In this document: piece by piece, positions 51,201 through 60,235 of the stretch
Layout: the number at the start of each line of letters is the position of its first letter
Numbering within the stretch: the first letter of the stretch is position 1
Program-made: the position numbers and the translations under genes
Source: Erpetoichthys calabaricus
Lineage: Eukaryota; Chordata; Cladistia; Polypteriformes; Polypteridae
Direction: 5' to 3'
Assembly (NCBI RefSeq): GCF_900747795.2
Contig: NC_041396.2
Span: 38,588,674-38,652,673 of the forward strand
Length of the DNA stretch: 64,000 nucleotides
Notes under the pieces: model-generated
Databases searched by the model: none
The model's input: the letters and a program-made list of their open reading frames with translations, nothing else
Told to the model about the DNA's origin: nothing

Positions 51201-54200
51201 CCAAACCAATGCAATCTCGCCTCTCTGATTTTGTCTCACAACCGTCCAACTTGAGCTGACCCTCTAATGTACTCATTTCTAATCCTGTCCATCCTTGTCA
51301 TACCCAGTGCAAATCTTAGCATCTTTAACTCTGCCACCCCCAGCTGTCTCCTGCTTTCTGGTCAGTGTCACCATTTCCAGCCCATATAACATAGCTGGTC
51401 TCACTACCGTCCTGTAGACCTTCCCTTTCACTCTTGCTGATACCCATCTGTCACAAATTATACCTGACACTCTTCTCCAGCCATTCCACCCTGCCTACAC
51501 TCTCTTTTTCACTTCTCTTCCACAATCTCCATTACTCTTCACTGTTGATACCTAGTATTAAAACTCATCCACCTTTGCCAGCTCTACTCCCTATATCCTC
51601 ACCATTCCACTGACCTCCCTTTCATTCACACACATGTATCCTGTCTTGTTCCTACAGCCCTTCATTCCTCTCCTCCTCTCCAGTGTCTCCTCAACTCCAT
51701 ACTCTCGCTACAGATCACAGTATCATCAGAAAACATCATAGTCCACGGGGACTCCTGTCTAATCTCGTCTGTCAACCTGTCCATCACCTTTGCAAATAAG
51801 AAAGGGCTCAGAGCCAATCCCTGATATAATCCCACCTCCACCTTGAATGCATCTGTCACGCCTACCGCAGACCTCACCACAGTCACACTTCCCTCGTACA
51901 TATCCTGTACAACTCTTACATACTTCTCTGCCACTCTAGACTTCCTCATACAATACCACAACTCCTTTCGAGGTACCCTGTCATTTACTTTCTCCTGGTC
52001 CACAAAGATGCAATGCAACTCCTTCTGGTCTTCTCTATACTACTCTATCAACACCCTCCGAGCAAACATTGCATCTGTGGTGCTCTTTCTTGGCATGAAA
52101 CCATACTGCTGCTCATTAATCATCACCTCACTTCTTAACCTAGCTTCCACTACTCTTTCCCATAACTTCATGCTGTGGCTCATCAATTTAATCCCCCTGT
52201 AGTTACTACCTCTCTGTACCACCCCTTATTCTTAAAAATCGGTACCAGTATACTTCTTCTCCATTCCTAAGGCATACTCTCACTTTCCAAGACTCCATTA
52301 AACAAGCTGGTTAAAAACTCCACTGCCATTTCTCATAACCACCTCCATGCTTTCACAGGTATGTCGTCTGGACCAATGGCCTTTCCATTCTTCATTCTCT
52401 TCATAGCTGTCCTTACATCCTCCTTGCTAATCTGTTGCACTTCCTGATTCACTATCTCCACATCATCTAACCTTCTCTCTCACTCATTCTCTTCATTCAT
52501 CAGCCTGGGTTTACTATCTCATATGACTGAAGATACTATTTTAACAATATAACCATAAAATAAGATGTGCCTTCTTACATAGATTTTCAAAACCAAAACA
52601 ACACATGAGAATCAAAGCCAGAGCTGAAGGATCGCTGCCAGAAAAAGGAGTGAATAGCAAAAAAAATGCTACACATGGGCAAAAGGAACTTCAATTGTAA
52701 ATTCAAGTTAGGAGACACTGTCCTACAGGAAGCAACCTCTAAAAAAGAATTTAGGGGTTTAGGTTGACACTGCATTTATTTCATCTAAACAATGCAAAGA
52801 AGCTATTAAAAAGGCAAAAAAATGTAAGTTTATATCATAAAAAATGTTGAATATAAAAGGAGGAACGTTATGCTTAGACTATATATTGCACAAGTGAGAA
52901 AGCATTTGGAGTATTTCATGCAGTTCTGGTCTTCATGCTGCAATAAAGACATAGCAGCACTCGAAGCTGTGCAGAGGTGAGCAAGCAAGTGCATCCCAGT
53001 CATTAAGAACATGTCCTGCTCTCATAGACTCAGGGAGTTAAACTTCTGTTTAGTCTCAAACAGAGGAGAGTGCATGTGGACCAAATCCAGGTCTTCAAAA
53101 TCTTCAAGGGCATTGATAAAGTAGATTCAGTAGAATTCTTTCACCTTTAGGGTGAATCATGTACACAAGAACAACTGTGGAATTTAAGGGAATCACGTCT
53201 TTACTTAGAGTTGTTGGAATCCGGCACAAACTACTGAGTCATGTAGCTGAAGCAGAAACCTTGACAACATTTAGGAAATATCTAGATGAGATAAAGAGAT
53301 AGCTTAGCATTTAGCTAATCAAAGGAGCTTGATGGAGTGAATAGTCTCCCCTTTTTGGTCAAATTTTTATGTATGTTCTTATGTACCTGAGAGAAATTCT
53401 TTTAGGGGGTTATGTGTCAAACATGGATAGAAAATAGCCATCAAAATTGACCTTATAAACCTTTTCTATAATTAATGCAGTAGCATCTAAACCATACCTC
53501 TAGCAACTCGACCTACAGTATATTACAAAAGCAGGGATAAAAGTTCAAGTGTTGCTGTTCATGTCAGTATCATGGACAGTATAAACACACTTTGTTCTAA
53601 TTAACTTTTCTTGCCATCAATGTTTTGAGATTGTTAGGAGTAGGGAACGGGGTCAAGAATTGATATAGTTCGATGCTGGCGAACATTGCAAACATCATCC
53701 ATCTCCCTAATGGACAGTGAAGTGTAGCCATTACATCTTTTAGAGGCTGATTGGTATACTGTATGTGAATAATTACTATACTTGAAATAAGTACATACAC
53801 TGCAGAGCATCAAACATAGTGAATGACAAGATTACTGAATGTCAAATATAGTGAATGACAAGGTTATGAGAACACAGTGCAGCAGCTCAATCTGGTAGAA
53901 CAATGGACTCTCTAAACTGGAGTTTGACTGCAGATGTAATTTACCCTGTTATCTTGACTTCTTCACTACATTTGCTTATATTCTCTTTTATCTGAAACAT
54001 TTCATTAAAAAATGTACTTTAATCGTCTGATACATTGAGCCATTAATTAGTTTCAAGAGTACTGAATTTTCTATCTGGGTAGTGTTATGTCAGAAATAAT
54101 TTAATCAGGCATTATGGTCCACAGCATTAAGACTGAATTCCCATTCACCCACATTCTCACATAGTCAGATTCAAGATGTGTACATATCCTCCAAAATGTT

Positions 54201-54668
54201 GGATCCAGAGTTTGTGGAATAATAAAGTTGTGACACAAATGAAAATGCTTCGAGCACCCCAAACTTTCAGGGACCTCTTTGGTTTGTTTTCACATAACAG
54301 GATTTTGGTAGCATTAGTTGATAAAAATGGTAATTCACAGGTCACCAATAGGTACCTCTTGAAAGGTATTGGTATTTTTTAATTTGAGATATAATGAGTA
54401 ATGATATCTAAGTAAAATCCAGTTTTATGCCTTTCCATTAACACATACTGTATTAGTTAAATAAAATGCATTTCAAAATCACAAAGGTTATTTAGGGCTG
54501 CTATAGTGTTACTTCATAAATTCATGTTTTATAACATACTGCATCCCATATTAAGATCATTAACCAAAAATCACAAGTGGCTGATACTTCCAACAAAGGT
54601 TAATACATTGTTTACTTGCATAAGCATTCCATCATTAATTTAAATTGCATCCTCAACCTACTATTTGG

Positions 54669-54753
<85 letters not shown>

Positions 54754-57272
54754 TAATACTAGGGCAGCATGGTGGCGCAGTGGTAGCGCTGCTGCCTCGC
54801 AGCTAGGAGACCCGGGTTCGCTTCCCGGGTCCTCCCTGCGTGGAGTTTGCATGTTCTCCCCGTGTCTGTGTGGGTTTCCTCCCACAGTCCAAAGACATGC
54901 AGGTTAGGTGGATTGACGATTCTAAATTGTCCCTAGTGTGTGCTTGGTGTGTGGGTGTGTTTGTGTGTGTCCTGTGGTGGGTTGGCACCCTGCCCAGGAT
55001 TGGTTCCTGCCTTGTGCCCTGTGTTGCCTGGGATTGGCTCCAACAGACCCCCGTGACCCTGTGTTTGGATTCAGCGGGTTGGAAAATGGATGGATGGATA
55101 ATAATACTAGTAATAATAATAATAAAACATTTTTATATAACACCTTTCACATGCTCAAGGGAGTATGTATGGGGTATTTTGTATGCCTCTGATTTGAGGA
55201 ACATTTGTTTTTGTCATTTATAGCAAACAAACCACCTAAAAGGTAACTGATTATGTAAAGTGAACCTGAAGTTGACCTGTCTAGAAAGAAATTTCACCTG
55301 CTGCCCAAGAAAATCATTCAGAATGGATAAAAAGAGATAAGGAAAAATTGAAAATGTGAAACAAATTATTGGTCATTACTCATCCAGTACAAGCAGGAAA
55401 ATTACATAAGAAGGTTTTCAGCAGATGCTAAACCACTTTCTCTATAAGGGAACTATCTTAATAATGAGCTACTCGATCCCATTATCAAGAGAACTGAAGA
55501 CTGAAAAAGAAGCCCTGCCAATGATTCTACACAGCCACAACTAAGCACAGTGCCAAAGGTGGATATGCACATGCCAGATTTTGCTCACACATTTTATAAG
55601 GGACAATACGACCACATATGGGGAGCCTGACCAGAGGCACACTTATATACTACAGAATCTAATTCACATTCTACAAAAGAGTAAGAAAGGGGACTGGCAA
55701 AGGCTAGCTAATTTTGATATTGTATGCCTCAGTTTTTTTCTGTTTTAACAAGCCCTTATTATCATCCTTGCAGCATTGTAGCAGCATTGGCTGTCTTCAG
55801 AAAACATGATAACATGACTGACTATGCATTAGTAATCTACCTTATCTTTGCTTTCAGCATGACAAAAACACTGGTTTGATTCACATAAATAGAAACACTT
55901 AGCTGACAGGTTAAAAGTAAGAGAACACAGTGAGCTGCAAGGGAAAATTAAAAAGAATGAAGTGAACTAGTTGTGTATGTTAAAAATTAACTTAGTATTT
56001 TGTTAGTAAATTTGGAAAAAGTTTAAAGCAAAAAACTGAAACAATACAACATATTGAAGGGTAAGTACATACAGTTTTAGCAGATGTAAACATTTTATGT
56101 AACAAACATAAGGTGTATGTGAATTAAAAATGTCTCCCAACTATAAATGTCATTAAGGAAGGCCTTCTAGCGTTCATCTTTGACTGAAATACATTAAAAA
56201 TTTTCACACATTTTCTTTTTACAAATAACACGCTTGTCTTACCAGTCAGAGGGAACCTGGGATAGGATGCCAGTAAAATGCAAGGTACACTAATACACAC
56301 ATAACCATCTGTCCAATGTAGTCTTCAATTAACATAACAGTACAGTATGCATAAACTGCCATTTTAAATATATATTTATTTTATTTATATGAATTTATAA
56401 GTATGTGAACTTGTTGGTGCTTCCAGTTGAGCTAAAAATGAGGTTCTTGGGACTGGCATCCATTTGTCTGTCCATCAACCCATCCATTTATATGCTTATT
56501 CCAGTTCAGGGTCAGTGGCTGGCAAGTCTAGAACCTATTCAGTGAAAACTGGGTGACAGCCAAGAACCAGTTTTGAACTGAGCAAAAATTTATAGCAGGG
56601 AACACACACCCACATTAACAGTGACTAAATACCCTAATGTGCACATTTTTCAGATGCACACCTTGAGAAAAATAAAGTGAACATGAAAGAACACTTTAAA
56701 TTAGCATGCTAATATTCTGATGCAGCCCTACTGGATTTTACATATGATGCAAACAAGTACATTTTTAAAAAGTGAGGAAAACACTGCTCTTTTTTATATA
56801 GACTTCATTGTCATTGTTTAATCTAACACAGTTTAACTATCACAAGAATTAGCAGATCATCCTTACCTGGTGGAACCTCCAGGGAGATGCCCATATCAGC
56901 CAGCATTAAGCAGGCACCCCTATGGTCCACTTCCTTAGTCATGAAGACCAAAAGCTTGTGAAGGAGCATCTTTCTCACCACCCTGTTGTCTGTAGGGGAG
57001 TGGAGGTCTTTGAAGAACTCTTCCATTTCCTGGGAAGTTGCCTTGGGGCAGGGCACATCAGAGAGGCTGGTAGAGCCGAGGGTCCCTGGGTCTACCTGTA
57101 CCTCAGTGTTCTCCTGTGCTGCATCCTGGCCGATCATACAGTTGGGAAGCCAGGGGCAGCGTGAATGCAAGCACTTCATAATTATGATGAGTAAGACTAT
57201 AATAGCAGCCTGTGTCAGGATAAATTGCAGAACACCAGGATCAGGCAGGAAATCTGAAAGCATTCCCTGCAT
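27723..57272 (-). CDS. unc5cl: UNC5CL, membrane-anchored ZU5-UPA-death-domain protein (8 coding exons)
   Basis: UNC5C-like protein; in mammals it is a membrane-anchored death-domain adaptor that activates NF-kappaB/JNK signalling in epithelia. Coding exons in transcript order: 57272-56867, 44887-44572, 44007-43745, 43669-43560, 40619-40560, 28624-28530, 28417-28304 and 28047-27723. They sum to 1689 nt (562 residues plus TAG), and every junction is GT-AG and in phase. Layout: short N-terminus with a hydrophobic anchor at about 14-32 ([16 protein letters not shown]); ZU5 from about 105 ([19 protein letters not shown]); HFS at 239-241, the position of the autoproteolytic site known in ZU5 proteins of the UNC5CL/PIDD type; UPA to about 400; death domain about 418-510 ([18 protein letters not shown]). 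An in-frame TAA at 57285-57287 fixes the start. Human UNC5CL is about 518 residues; the extra length here is mainly the C-terminal tail. Confidence 0.96.
28304..28417 (-). CDS. unc5cl: unc5cl coding exon 7 (death domain, first half)
   Basis: Encodes [20 protein letters not shown] then [17 protein letters not shown], typical death-domain helices 1-3. The acceptor is TGTATTCAG and the donor GTAGGT. Confidence 0.96.
28530..28624 (-). CDS. unc5cl: unc5cl coding exon 6
   Basis: Acceptor GTTCCCCAG and donor AG/GTGACA. Encodes [18 protein letters not shown] and a variable linker ending PYCN, with arginine 417 split across the intron. The linker joins UPA to the death domain. Confidence 0.93.
28868..30150 (-). 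mobile_element. decayed Tc1-like transposon
   Basis: The left end contains ACAAGTATTTAGACCCATTA. The minus-strand interior is the degenerate complement of a well-known fish Tc1 transposase (plus-strand landmarks GGGCTGTGGCTGGGCCACTC, GGGTCACTGTCCTGTTGG, GATTGCTCAGTTTGGCCAGG). There are many stops and indels. It lies in unc5cl intron 5. Confidence 0.75.
30780..30945 (-). mobile_element. possible Penelope-like terminal-repeat fragment
   Basis: The minus strand shows CTGAAGATCTCCAGTTAGGG followed by CAAAACACGTG, similar in layout to the other Penelope-like ends here (CTGAAGA, short stem, GAAA-like). It abuts a (TA)n tract. Confidence 0.35.
30945..31044. repeat. (TA)n/(TATAGA)n microsatellite
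   Basis: A mixed TATATAGATA and pure TA tract bordering the Penelope-like pair. Confidence 0.95.
31277..32895 (+). mobile_element. complete Tc1-like transposon with intact transposase
   Basis: 1619 bp between TA target sites (31275-31276 and 32896-32897). The terminal inverted repeats of about 210 bp are nearly identical: the left begins CAGTGGTGTGAAAAACTATT, and the right is its complement with few differences. The single open transposase (31653-32675) fits an autonomous element. It is inserted in the left arm of a Penelope-like pair and is therefore younger than it. Confidence 0.95.
31653..32675 (+). CDS. Tc1-like transposase, intact 340 aa
   Basis: A DD34E transposase that cuts and pastes the surrounding element at TA sites. 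N-terminal paired-like helix-turn-helix at about 15-48 ([20 protein letters not shown]...), GRPTK hook-like motif at 59-63, second HTH to about 110, and a basic region [12 protein letters not shown] at 115-126. The catalytic triad is visible as D153 ([11 protein letters not shown]), D244 (QQDNDPKH) and E279 ([10 protein letters not shown]), with the glycine-rich [10 protein letters not shown] box at 187-196. Length (340) and catalytic positions equal those I recall for Sleeping Beauty. The ATG at 31653 follows the left repeat, and no stop or frameshift is present. Whether it is active cannot be told from sequence. Confidence 0.95.
   Translation: MPRSKEIQEQMRTEVNEIYQSGKGYKAISKALGLQRTTVRAIIHKWQKHGTVVNLPRSGRPTKITPRAQRRLIREVTKDPRTTSKELQASLASIKVSVHDSTIRKRLGKNGLHGRFPRRKPLLSKKNIRARLNFAKKHLNDCQDFWENTLWTDESKVELFGRQMSRYIWRKRNTAFQKKNIIPTVKYGGGSVMVWGCFAASGPGRLAVIDGTMNSTVYQKILKENVRPSVRQLKLKRSWVLQQDNDPKHTSKSTSEWLKKNKMKTLEWPSQSPDLNPIEMLWHDLKKAVHARKPSNKAELQQFCKDEWAKIPPERCKRLIASYRKRLISVIAAKGGPTSY
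33644..33679. repeat. (TA)n microsatellite
   Basis: A pure TA tract between the Penelope-like right arm and the next Tc1. Confidence 0.95.
33681..35331 (-). mobile_element. Tc1-like transposon, recently broken
   Basis: The ends CAGTCATATGAAAAAGTTTG (left) and CTTTTTCCATATGACTG (right) are inverted repeats. The minus-strand transposase starts [18 protein letters not shown] near 34925. It shows [19 protein letters not shown] and [11 protein letters not shown] but loses frame around [11 protein letters not shown], and a stop after KYNVLE removes the SPDLN-E end. Confidence 0.9.
34128..34970 (-). pseudogene. Tc1-like transposase, disrupted
   Basis: An open stretch of 280 codons covering most of a roughly 340-residue transposase. 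DNA-binding half: [20 protein letters not shown] and NRSGRPRKI. The first and second catalytic aspartates lie in LWTDETKIE and QQDNDPKH. The middle is out of register after ELFGHKKS, and the third catalytic residue lies beyond the stop, so the protein should be inactive. Confidence 0.85.
35333..35400. repeat. (TA)n microsatellite
   Basis: A TA tract with one TTATACAG interruption, between two Tc1 copies. Confidence 0.95.
35401..36945 (+). mobile_element. Tc1-like transposon, disrupted
   Basis: The ends read GTACTGTGCAAAAGTTTTAG (left; two terminal bases appear lost) and CTTTTGCACAGTACTG (right). Transposase pieces in three frames: [11 protein letters not shown]-like near 36228, [16 protein letters not shown] at about 36332, [11 protein letters not shown] at about 36500 and [15 protein letters not shown] at about 36597. 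There are several frame breaks and a stop after STEDL. Confidence 0.88.
36946..36990. repeat. (TA)n-rich tract
   Basis: TATATAATATATAATATAGATA-like sequence after the Tc1 copy, then (TAGA)n. Confidence 0.85.
37283..37599 (-). repeat. V-SINE-type retroposon, 5'-truncated, with 16-bp target duplication
   Basis: The minus orientation ends in (ATGG)n. The body includes GAGTTTGCATGTTCTCCCCG and GTCCAAAGACATGCACAT. It is flanked by the perfect direct repeat ACTATTCTGGCATTGT (37267-37282 and 37600-37615). The A-box half of the tRNA head is missing compared with the copy at 54763. Family name is tentative. Confidence 0.85.
37696..39173 (-). mobile_element. Tc1/mariner-type transposon (HDNARP group), disrupted
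   Basis: The inverted ends contain AAAGGAACACTTTG (left) and CAAAGTGTTCCTTT (right). The minus-strand transposase is in two main pieces: HTH part near 38970-38640 ([20 protein letters not shown]) and catalytic part near 38543-37983 ([34 protein letters not shown]). Frames break between and within them. Confidence 0.88.
39173..39237. repeat. (TA)n microsatellite
   Basis: A pure TA tract abutting the right end of the preceding transposon. Confidence 0.97.
39238..40559 (-). other. unc5cl: unc5cl intron 5, transposon-free part
   Basis: About 1.3 kb next to exon 5 without an element I can name; AT-rich. Confidence 0.5.
40560..40619 (-). CDS. unc5cl: unc5cl coding exon 5 (60 nt)
   Basis: A 20-codon, phase 0-0 micro-exon. 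The acceptor is CTTTCACAG and the donor GTGAGT. It reads [20 protein letters not shown], matching the NEIIVTMHTFQ tract of mammalian UNC5CL. It lies between a 2.9-kb and a 12-kb intron. Confidence 0.92.
40885..41090 (-). repeat. CORE-SINE with L2-like tail
   Basis: Minus strand: tRNA-like head with AGTGGTTAAGGCTTTGG and GGGTACAAATCCCGC (B box), core GTGAGCAAGTCACTTGAC, and tail CACCTTGGATAGAGGCATCA, the pattern of MIR/CORE-SINEs with an L2-type tail. It lies in unc5cl intron 4. Confidence 0.7.
41091..41510 (-). repeat. old V-SINE-type copy, interrupted
   Basis: Landmarks ACACACATATTCATACTGG, TGAGTATTTGGGAAGATGG and, after a gap, ACAGAGGGAGAACATGCAAA. It is strongly diverged and directly abuts the CORE-SINE. 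Confidence 0.45.
41511..43559 (-). other. unc5cl: unc5cl intron 4, rest
   Basis: No repeat family recognised; short ORFs only. Confidence 0.5.
43560..43669 (-). CDS. unc5cl: unc5cl coding exon 4 (UPA)
   Basis: A short exon. The frame dictated by the flanking exons reads [20 protein letters not shown] and [13 protein letters not shown], ending in phase 0 before GTAAGC. This is the conserved UPA tract of UNC5CL ([11 protein letters not shown]). Confidence 0.93.
43745..44007 (-). CDS. unc5cl: unc5cl coding exon 3 (ZU5/UPA)
   Basis: Begins with the last base of S241, then [20 protein letters not shown] and [16 protein letters not shown], ending in phase 1 after YLSE. The acceptor is CTTTATAG and the donor GTAATG. 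The downstream intron is only 75 nt. Confidence 0.95.
44572..44887 (-). CDS. unc5cl: unc5cl coding exon 2 (ZU5 core)
   Basis: The minus-strand acceptor is TTCCTGCAG. Encodes residues 137-240: [31 protein letters not shown] and [10 protein letters not shown]. It ends with AG of the serine codon that completes the HFS motif. Confidence 0.96.
44954..45497. mobile_element. hAT-type non-autonomous element, copy 2
   Basis: 544 bp, CAGGAGTACTCAACTCCAGT at the left and GGACTTGAGTACCCCTG at the right. Perfect 8-bp target duplication CTATATAG (44946-44953 and 45498-45505). No transposase. Confidence 0.92.
45506..46964 (-). other. unc5cl intron 1, segment without named feature
   Basis: AT-rich; nothing recognised. 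Confidence 0.45.
46965..47060 (+). mobile_element. possible Penelope-like terminal-repeat fragment
   Basis: CTGGATGAAGGCTCTGCAGC then TGAAATGTTGTG. From memory this is close to the CTGATGAAGGCT...GAAACGTTGTG end of vertebrate Penelope-like elements. The inverted ACACAACATTTTAGTGACAC lies just before it. Confidence 0.45.
47516..48076 (-). mobile_element. probable solo LTR (fossil)
   Basis: 561 bp, GC-rich against its surroundings, with ends TGTGG and CCACA (TG...CA). On the minus strand it has a TATA-like CTTATAAAAAGG and a later AATAAA (CACAATAAATGTG) in the order expected of U3-R-U5. No internal retroelement sequence is beside it. The target duplication is not clear, so it is probably not very young. 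Family unassigned. Confidence 0.55.
48077..49920. other. unc5cl intron 1, mostly unassigned
   Basis: A moderately GC-rich block at about 49590-49840 (AGTGCAGCGGGTGACACC, CTGGAGTGCCAGTCCTGCC) looks like a dispersed repeat, family unknown. The rest shows nothing. Confidence 0.35.
49929..50486. mobile_element. hAT-type non-autonomous element, copy 3
   Basis: 558 bp. Ends CAGGGGTACTCAATCACGGT and ACCGTGATTGAGTACCCCTG are perfect inverted repeats over 20 bp. Perfect 8-bp target duplication CTGTAAAG (49921-49928 and 50487-50494). Confidence 0.94.
50978..52511 (-). mobile_element. RTE-like LINE, 5'-truncated, with target duplication
   Basis: Minus-strand reverse transcriptase pieces: [88 protein letters not shown], then [20 protein letters not shown] and [15 protein letters not shown]. 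Several frame breaks. It is flanked by a 16-bp repeat TACTATCT[G/C]ATATGAC (50962-50977 and 52512-52527, one mismatch). The RTE assignment is tentative. Confidence 0.8.
52850..53385 (+). mobile_element. 3' end of a CR1/Jockey-group LINE, decayed
   Basis: Shows [15 protein letters not shown]-like, [18 protein letters not shown] and LRELNFCL-like tracts in changing frames, then GGAGCTTGATGGAGTGAATA and TATGTATGTTCTTATGT, a 3' tail common in early-branching ray-finned fish and tetrapod LINE remnants. Confidence 0.5.
53386..54668. other. unc5cl intron 1, unassigned
   Basis: AT-rich; only a small local duplication (TAGTGAATGACAAG, twice near 53820-53865). Confidence 0.45.
54669..54753. repeat. 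(AAT)n microsatellite, tail of a minus-strand L2
   Basis: A pure AAT tract turning to TTA. Together with 55111-55165 it forms the tail of one L2 3' end, split by the SINE at 54763. Confidence 0.9.
54763..55101 (+). repeat. full-length V-SINE-type retroposon
   Basis: tRNA-like head with A box TGGCGCAGTGGTAGCG and B box GGGTTCGCTTCCC, body GAGTTTGCATGTTCTCCCCG, and tail GGAAAATGGATGGATGGATA. Flanked by TAATACTAG (54754-54762 and 55102-55110). It is inserted in an (AAT)n L2 tail. Confidence 0.88.
55111..55165 (-). mobile_element. L2 LINE 3' end fragment
   Basis: The minus strand reads CCTTGAGCATGTGAAAGGTG, TTATATAAAAATGTTTT and (ATT)n, the same 3' signature as the L2 at 1636-1701. Confidence 0.7.
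56230..56650 (-). repeat. old V-SINE-type copy
   Basis: Contains CATCAACCCATCCATTTATA, ATTCCAGTTCAGGGTCAGTG and CACACACCCACATTAACAG, a diverged minus-oriented V-SINE-type body, with a further bit at 56248-56310. Confidence 0.45.
56867..57272 (-). CDS. unc5cl: unc5cl coding exon 1 (membrane anchor, start of ZU5)
   Basis: Encodes residues 1-135 and one base of codon 136: [13 protein letters not shown], a roughly 19-residue hydrophobic stretch, a variable linker rich in acidic and polar residues, then [13 protein letters not shown] and the ZU5 start through ISLEVPP. The donor on the minus strand is CCACCAG/GTAAGG (GT = 56865-56866). Confidence 0.95.
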
Positions 57273-57287
57273 TGTGTCATTCCCTTA

Positions 57288-60235
57288 AGGCAGGACCACA
57301 GCAACAACACGCTCAGGAGTGAAGTCTTTCCACCTTTAGAGATCACTAACAAGGTACATCCATTTTAGAGTCAACTCAGAAGCAGAATTATTAACTTTTG
57401 GGTTGCGCAAACAATTCTAAACAGGAAACACGTGCAGGAAGCAGATACTAGAGAATATGCAAGAGCATATCCGGCATTTCAGTCACAGCCAGGTTTTACT
57501 ACTAGTCCAACTTCTAAACCGTTCTCTGCTGGCAAGTGAGACAGGATGTGGCCAAAGGACTTTAAAAAATATGTGGAAGGGTTCTACTTCCGTTTCAGGG
57601 GAAAAATATTCAGGGGCACTTAAATAAACCAAATCGTTGCCATGTCAACCTGATCAGAAAGAGAGAATGCTCGCCCAGCAAAATCAGTGTCTGAAATCTA
57701 CGATTCTGATTTCCCTTGCTATGATTTCTCAGTTCATCCTTGAAAAGGAAGAGAAACAAAAACATTTACTTAGCCAAGCCTTTAAAATGAAAAAGTCCCA
57801 AAACAACTGTATAATACATGTAGTGGCCTGGGCCAACAAGATCATGGTACTGCAGTGTCTCAGTGTCCTGGACCTGTGCCACTTGAAACACCTGACAAAC
57901 CAAATTCACGCTCACCTGCTTGTTCAGAGTTGCTCACCAACATCACCTTCTTTCTTCACAGAATAAGAATGCTTTGCTGAGCAAGAAGGAGTGGCCAGTG
58001 GTCTGCTTAATATGTGACGTCCTACGGAAAGCAAACTCTCCAGACCCTTTTTTTATGTCTGCTTATCACTTTTTGTTTGAATAATCAGCACAGAGATTTA
58101 CAGCACACACCCTATGTGGAGAAAACTCATAAAAATGGTAAACTGAAATCCTCATTAGCTGGAGAAGTTACATGCACATGTATACATTAGCACATGATAT
58201 TAGAGGTGTTAAAGTTTTTAACAAACATCACTAGTAAAACAGTAATACAGAAAATTCAATGCTCCATTATATTATGCAAATGTTTAATCAAATTGAATGT
58301 TTTTACATTCACACTTTAATGTACTTATAGATGTTGCAAGTTATGAAGGATGCTATAATCAATAAAAAAAGACTTAACTGTGGTAATTGTAGGAATGTCT
58401 GTATGTTTGGGCACATCCACACACTAAATTTATATTCCTTGGGCTGGTTCATATCATATACGATGGTTTTGACTTTAAAAACAACCGGGGGGGAGGGGGT
58501 CGGCTGACTAAATTACTTTTATGATTAGTAAAATGTAAATTTTAGTTGACATGGCTATAGCAGCTTCTTTCAACTTTAAAGGTGTGATGTTAGTCTCCCA
58601 GTCACTTATAATACTCATACATAGGCTTCTGACTGAGATAAACTCACTACTATTATCAGTGTCAACACTAAACTTGTGTTTGCCCTCTTCTGGGTTTTCT
58701 AATTGAAATATGCTTTAAGGATCTGCTTTCTGCTTAGATTTACTTCTGCATCCAAGGTAGTTTGGCAAGAAATGAAAGGGATGCAATATTTTTTTATAGA
58801 CTATATTTAACGGTACATCAAGCCAGTTTCCACATCTGACAAATAAGACTGTTTTAAGTACACTATTTAATTTAATTGTAAATTATTTACAGTATATACT
58901 GTACGTTCTATTTGCTAATGTCTATCCCATGCTCATTTGTCTGTCTCTCTGGAACAAACTACCTTATATTTTGATTACTGTTTTTTTATTGTGTATTGCG
59001 GATAACATCTGGTTTGGCTTATTAGACTTTTTATTTTAAAAAATGAATTGTTAAAATTTCCAGAAAATCAAGAGGGTGTCACACACTTTATGGATACTGT
59101 TTTTTTTTTCTGTTTCAGCCATTCAGGTAAAATACATGTGTTTAAACCTACCCTGTGTCATGTTATTGCTCAAATGTAGCCTTAGCTGCCTGTCAACACT
59201 GTGGTATGTGCTTTTTCATTACACTCACCTGGGGATGAATGTTTTGAAATTGGACTAATTTCCCGTGAATGTCTGTTTCCCTAAACAAACAGCAGGTAAT
59301 CTTTTAACTAGCATTGTACTTATCAAATAAAAAAAAGAATCATCACTACTGTTTCTGACGGTAATTTGAGTTTCTTTTTCCTCACTACTGGGTTAAAAAT
59401 GTGTTTTTCTTCATTCAAAGTTATAGACAGTTTTGAAAAATACATGGATGCAACAAAAATAACAGTAAACGAGAACAAAATGAAGCCCTTGAGGCTGCAA
59501 TTTGACAAATCAATAAATACAATAAATATATTTGCAATTGGTAGCCTGGCAGTTAGTGACACAAAAGACCTAGTTAAAAAATATTGCAAAATCTTTCACA
59601 GGAGAGGAGAAAAGAGAAATTAAAGACAGTTCCTATACAACACATCATAGAGCTGAAAAAGATGAAGTCACTAGGAAATTAATATAAATATCAACAGTAC
59701 TATAGATAGTCATTTGGAATTCCTTGGTGTATAAAGAACAACCAAAACTGTATAGACAATGCAATGAAATGATATCACATTAAGATGGCGTACAAAGAAG
59801 TGTGGTAATTTAAGAAATCACCTATCACTCCCAGTAAGAAATCAAATTTAAATAATGAATGGAATTTCCTCATTTAACATAACAAATGTGCAGGTGTTCC
59901 TGCCTAATGTCCTTCTTGAGCACACAGCACACATGAGCCATACTGTCCTCTAGTGGGCCCGATTTTCGAACACTGGCAAACACAGTACCTTTGCCAGTGT
60001 GCCTTGCTTTTTCTTCCTTAGACTGTCTGCAAGATTTGGCACAGTCCTCTAACAACCTGTTTGTGACTTCTCCTTGAAATTAATAAAAGAGTGGCGCAAT
60101 GTTTGCCAAGGGTATTTTCCTCCTTTTAGGTTTTGGAGTTCCAAAAAATGCACTGCTAGGTTTAGTTTCTGGAAACTTATTTTGTTGCCCATTCAAAAGT
60201 GGCGAAATAAAAAGCCTTGCAGTTGTTCAATGCAG
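57288..60235. other. upstream of unc5cl
   Basis: It should contain the unc5cl 5' UTR and promoter. No CpG island, clear TATA box or named repeat is seen. Confidence 0.45.
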
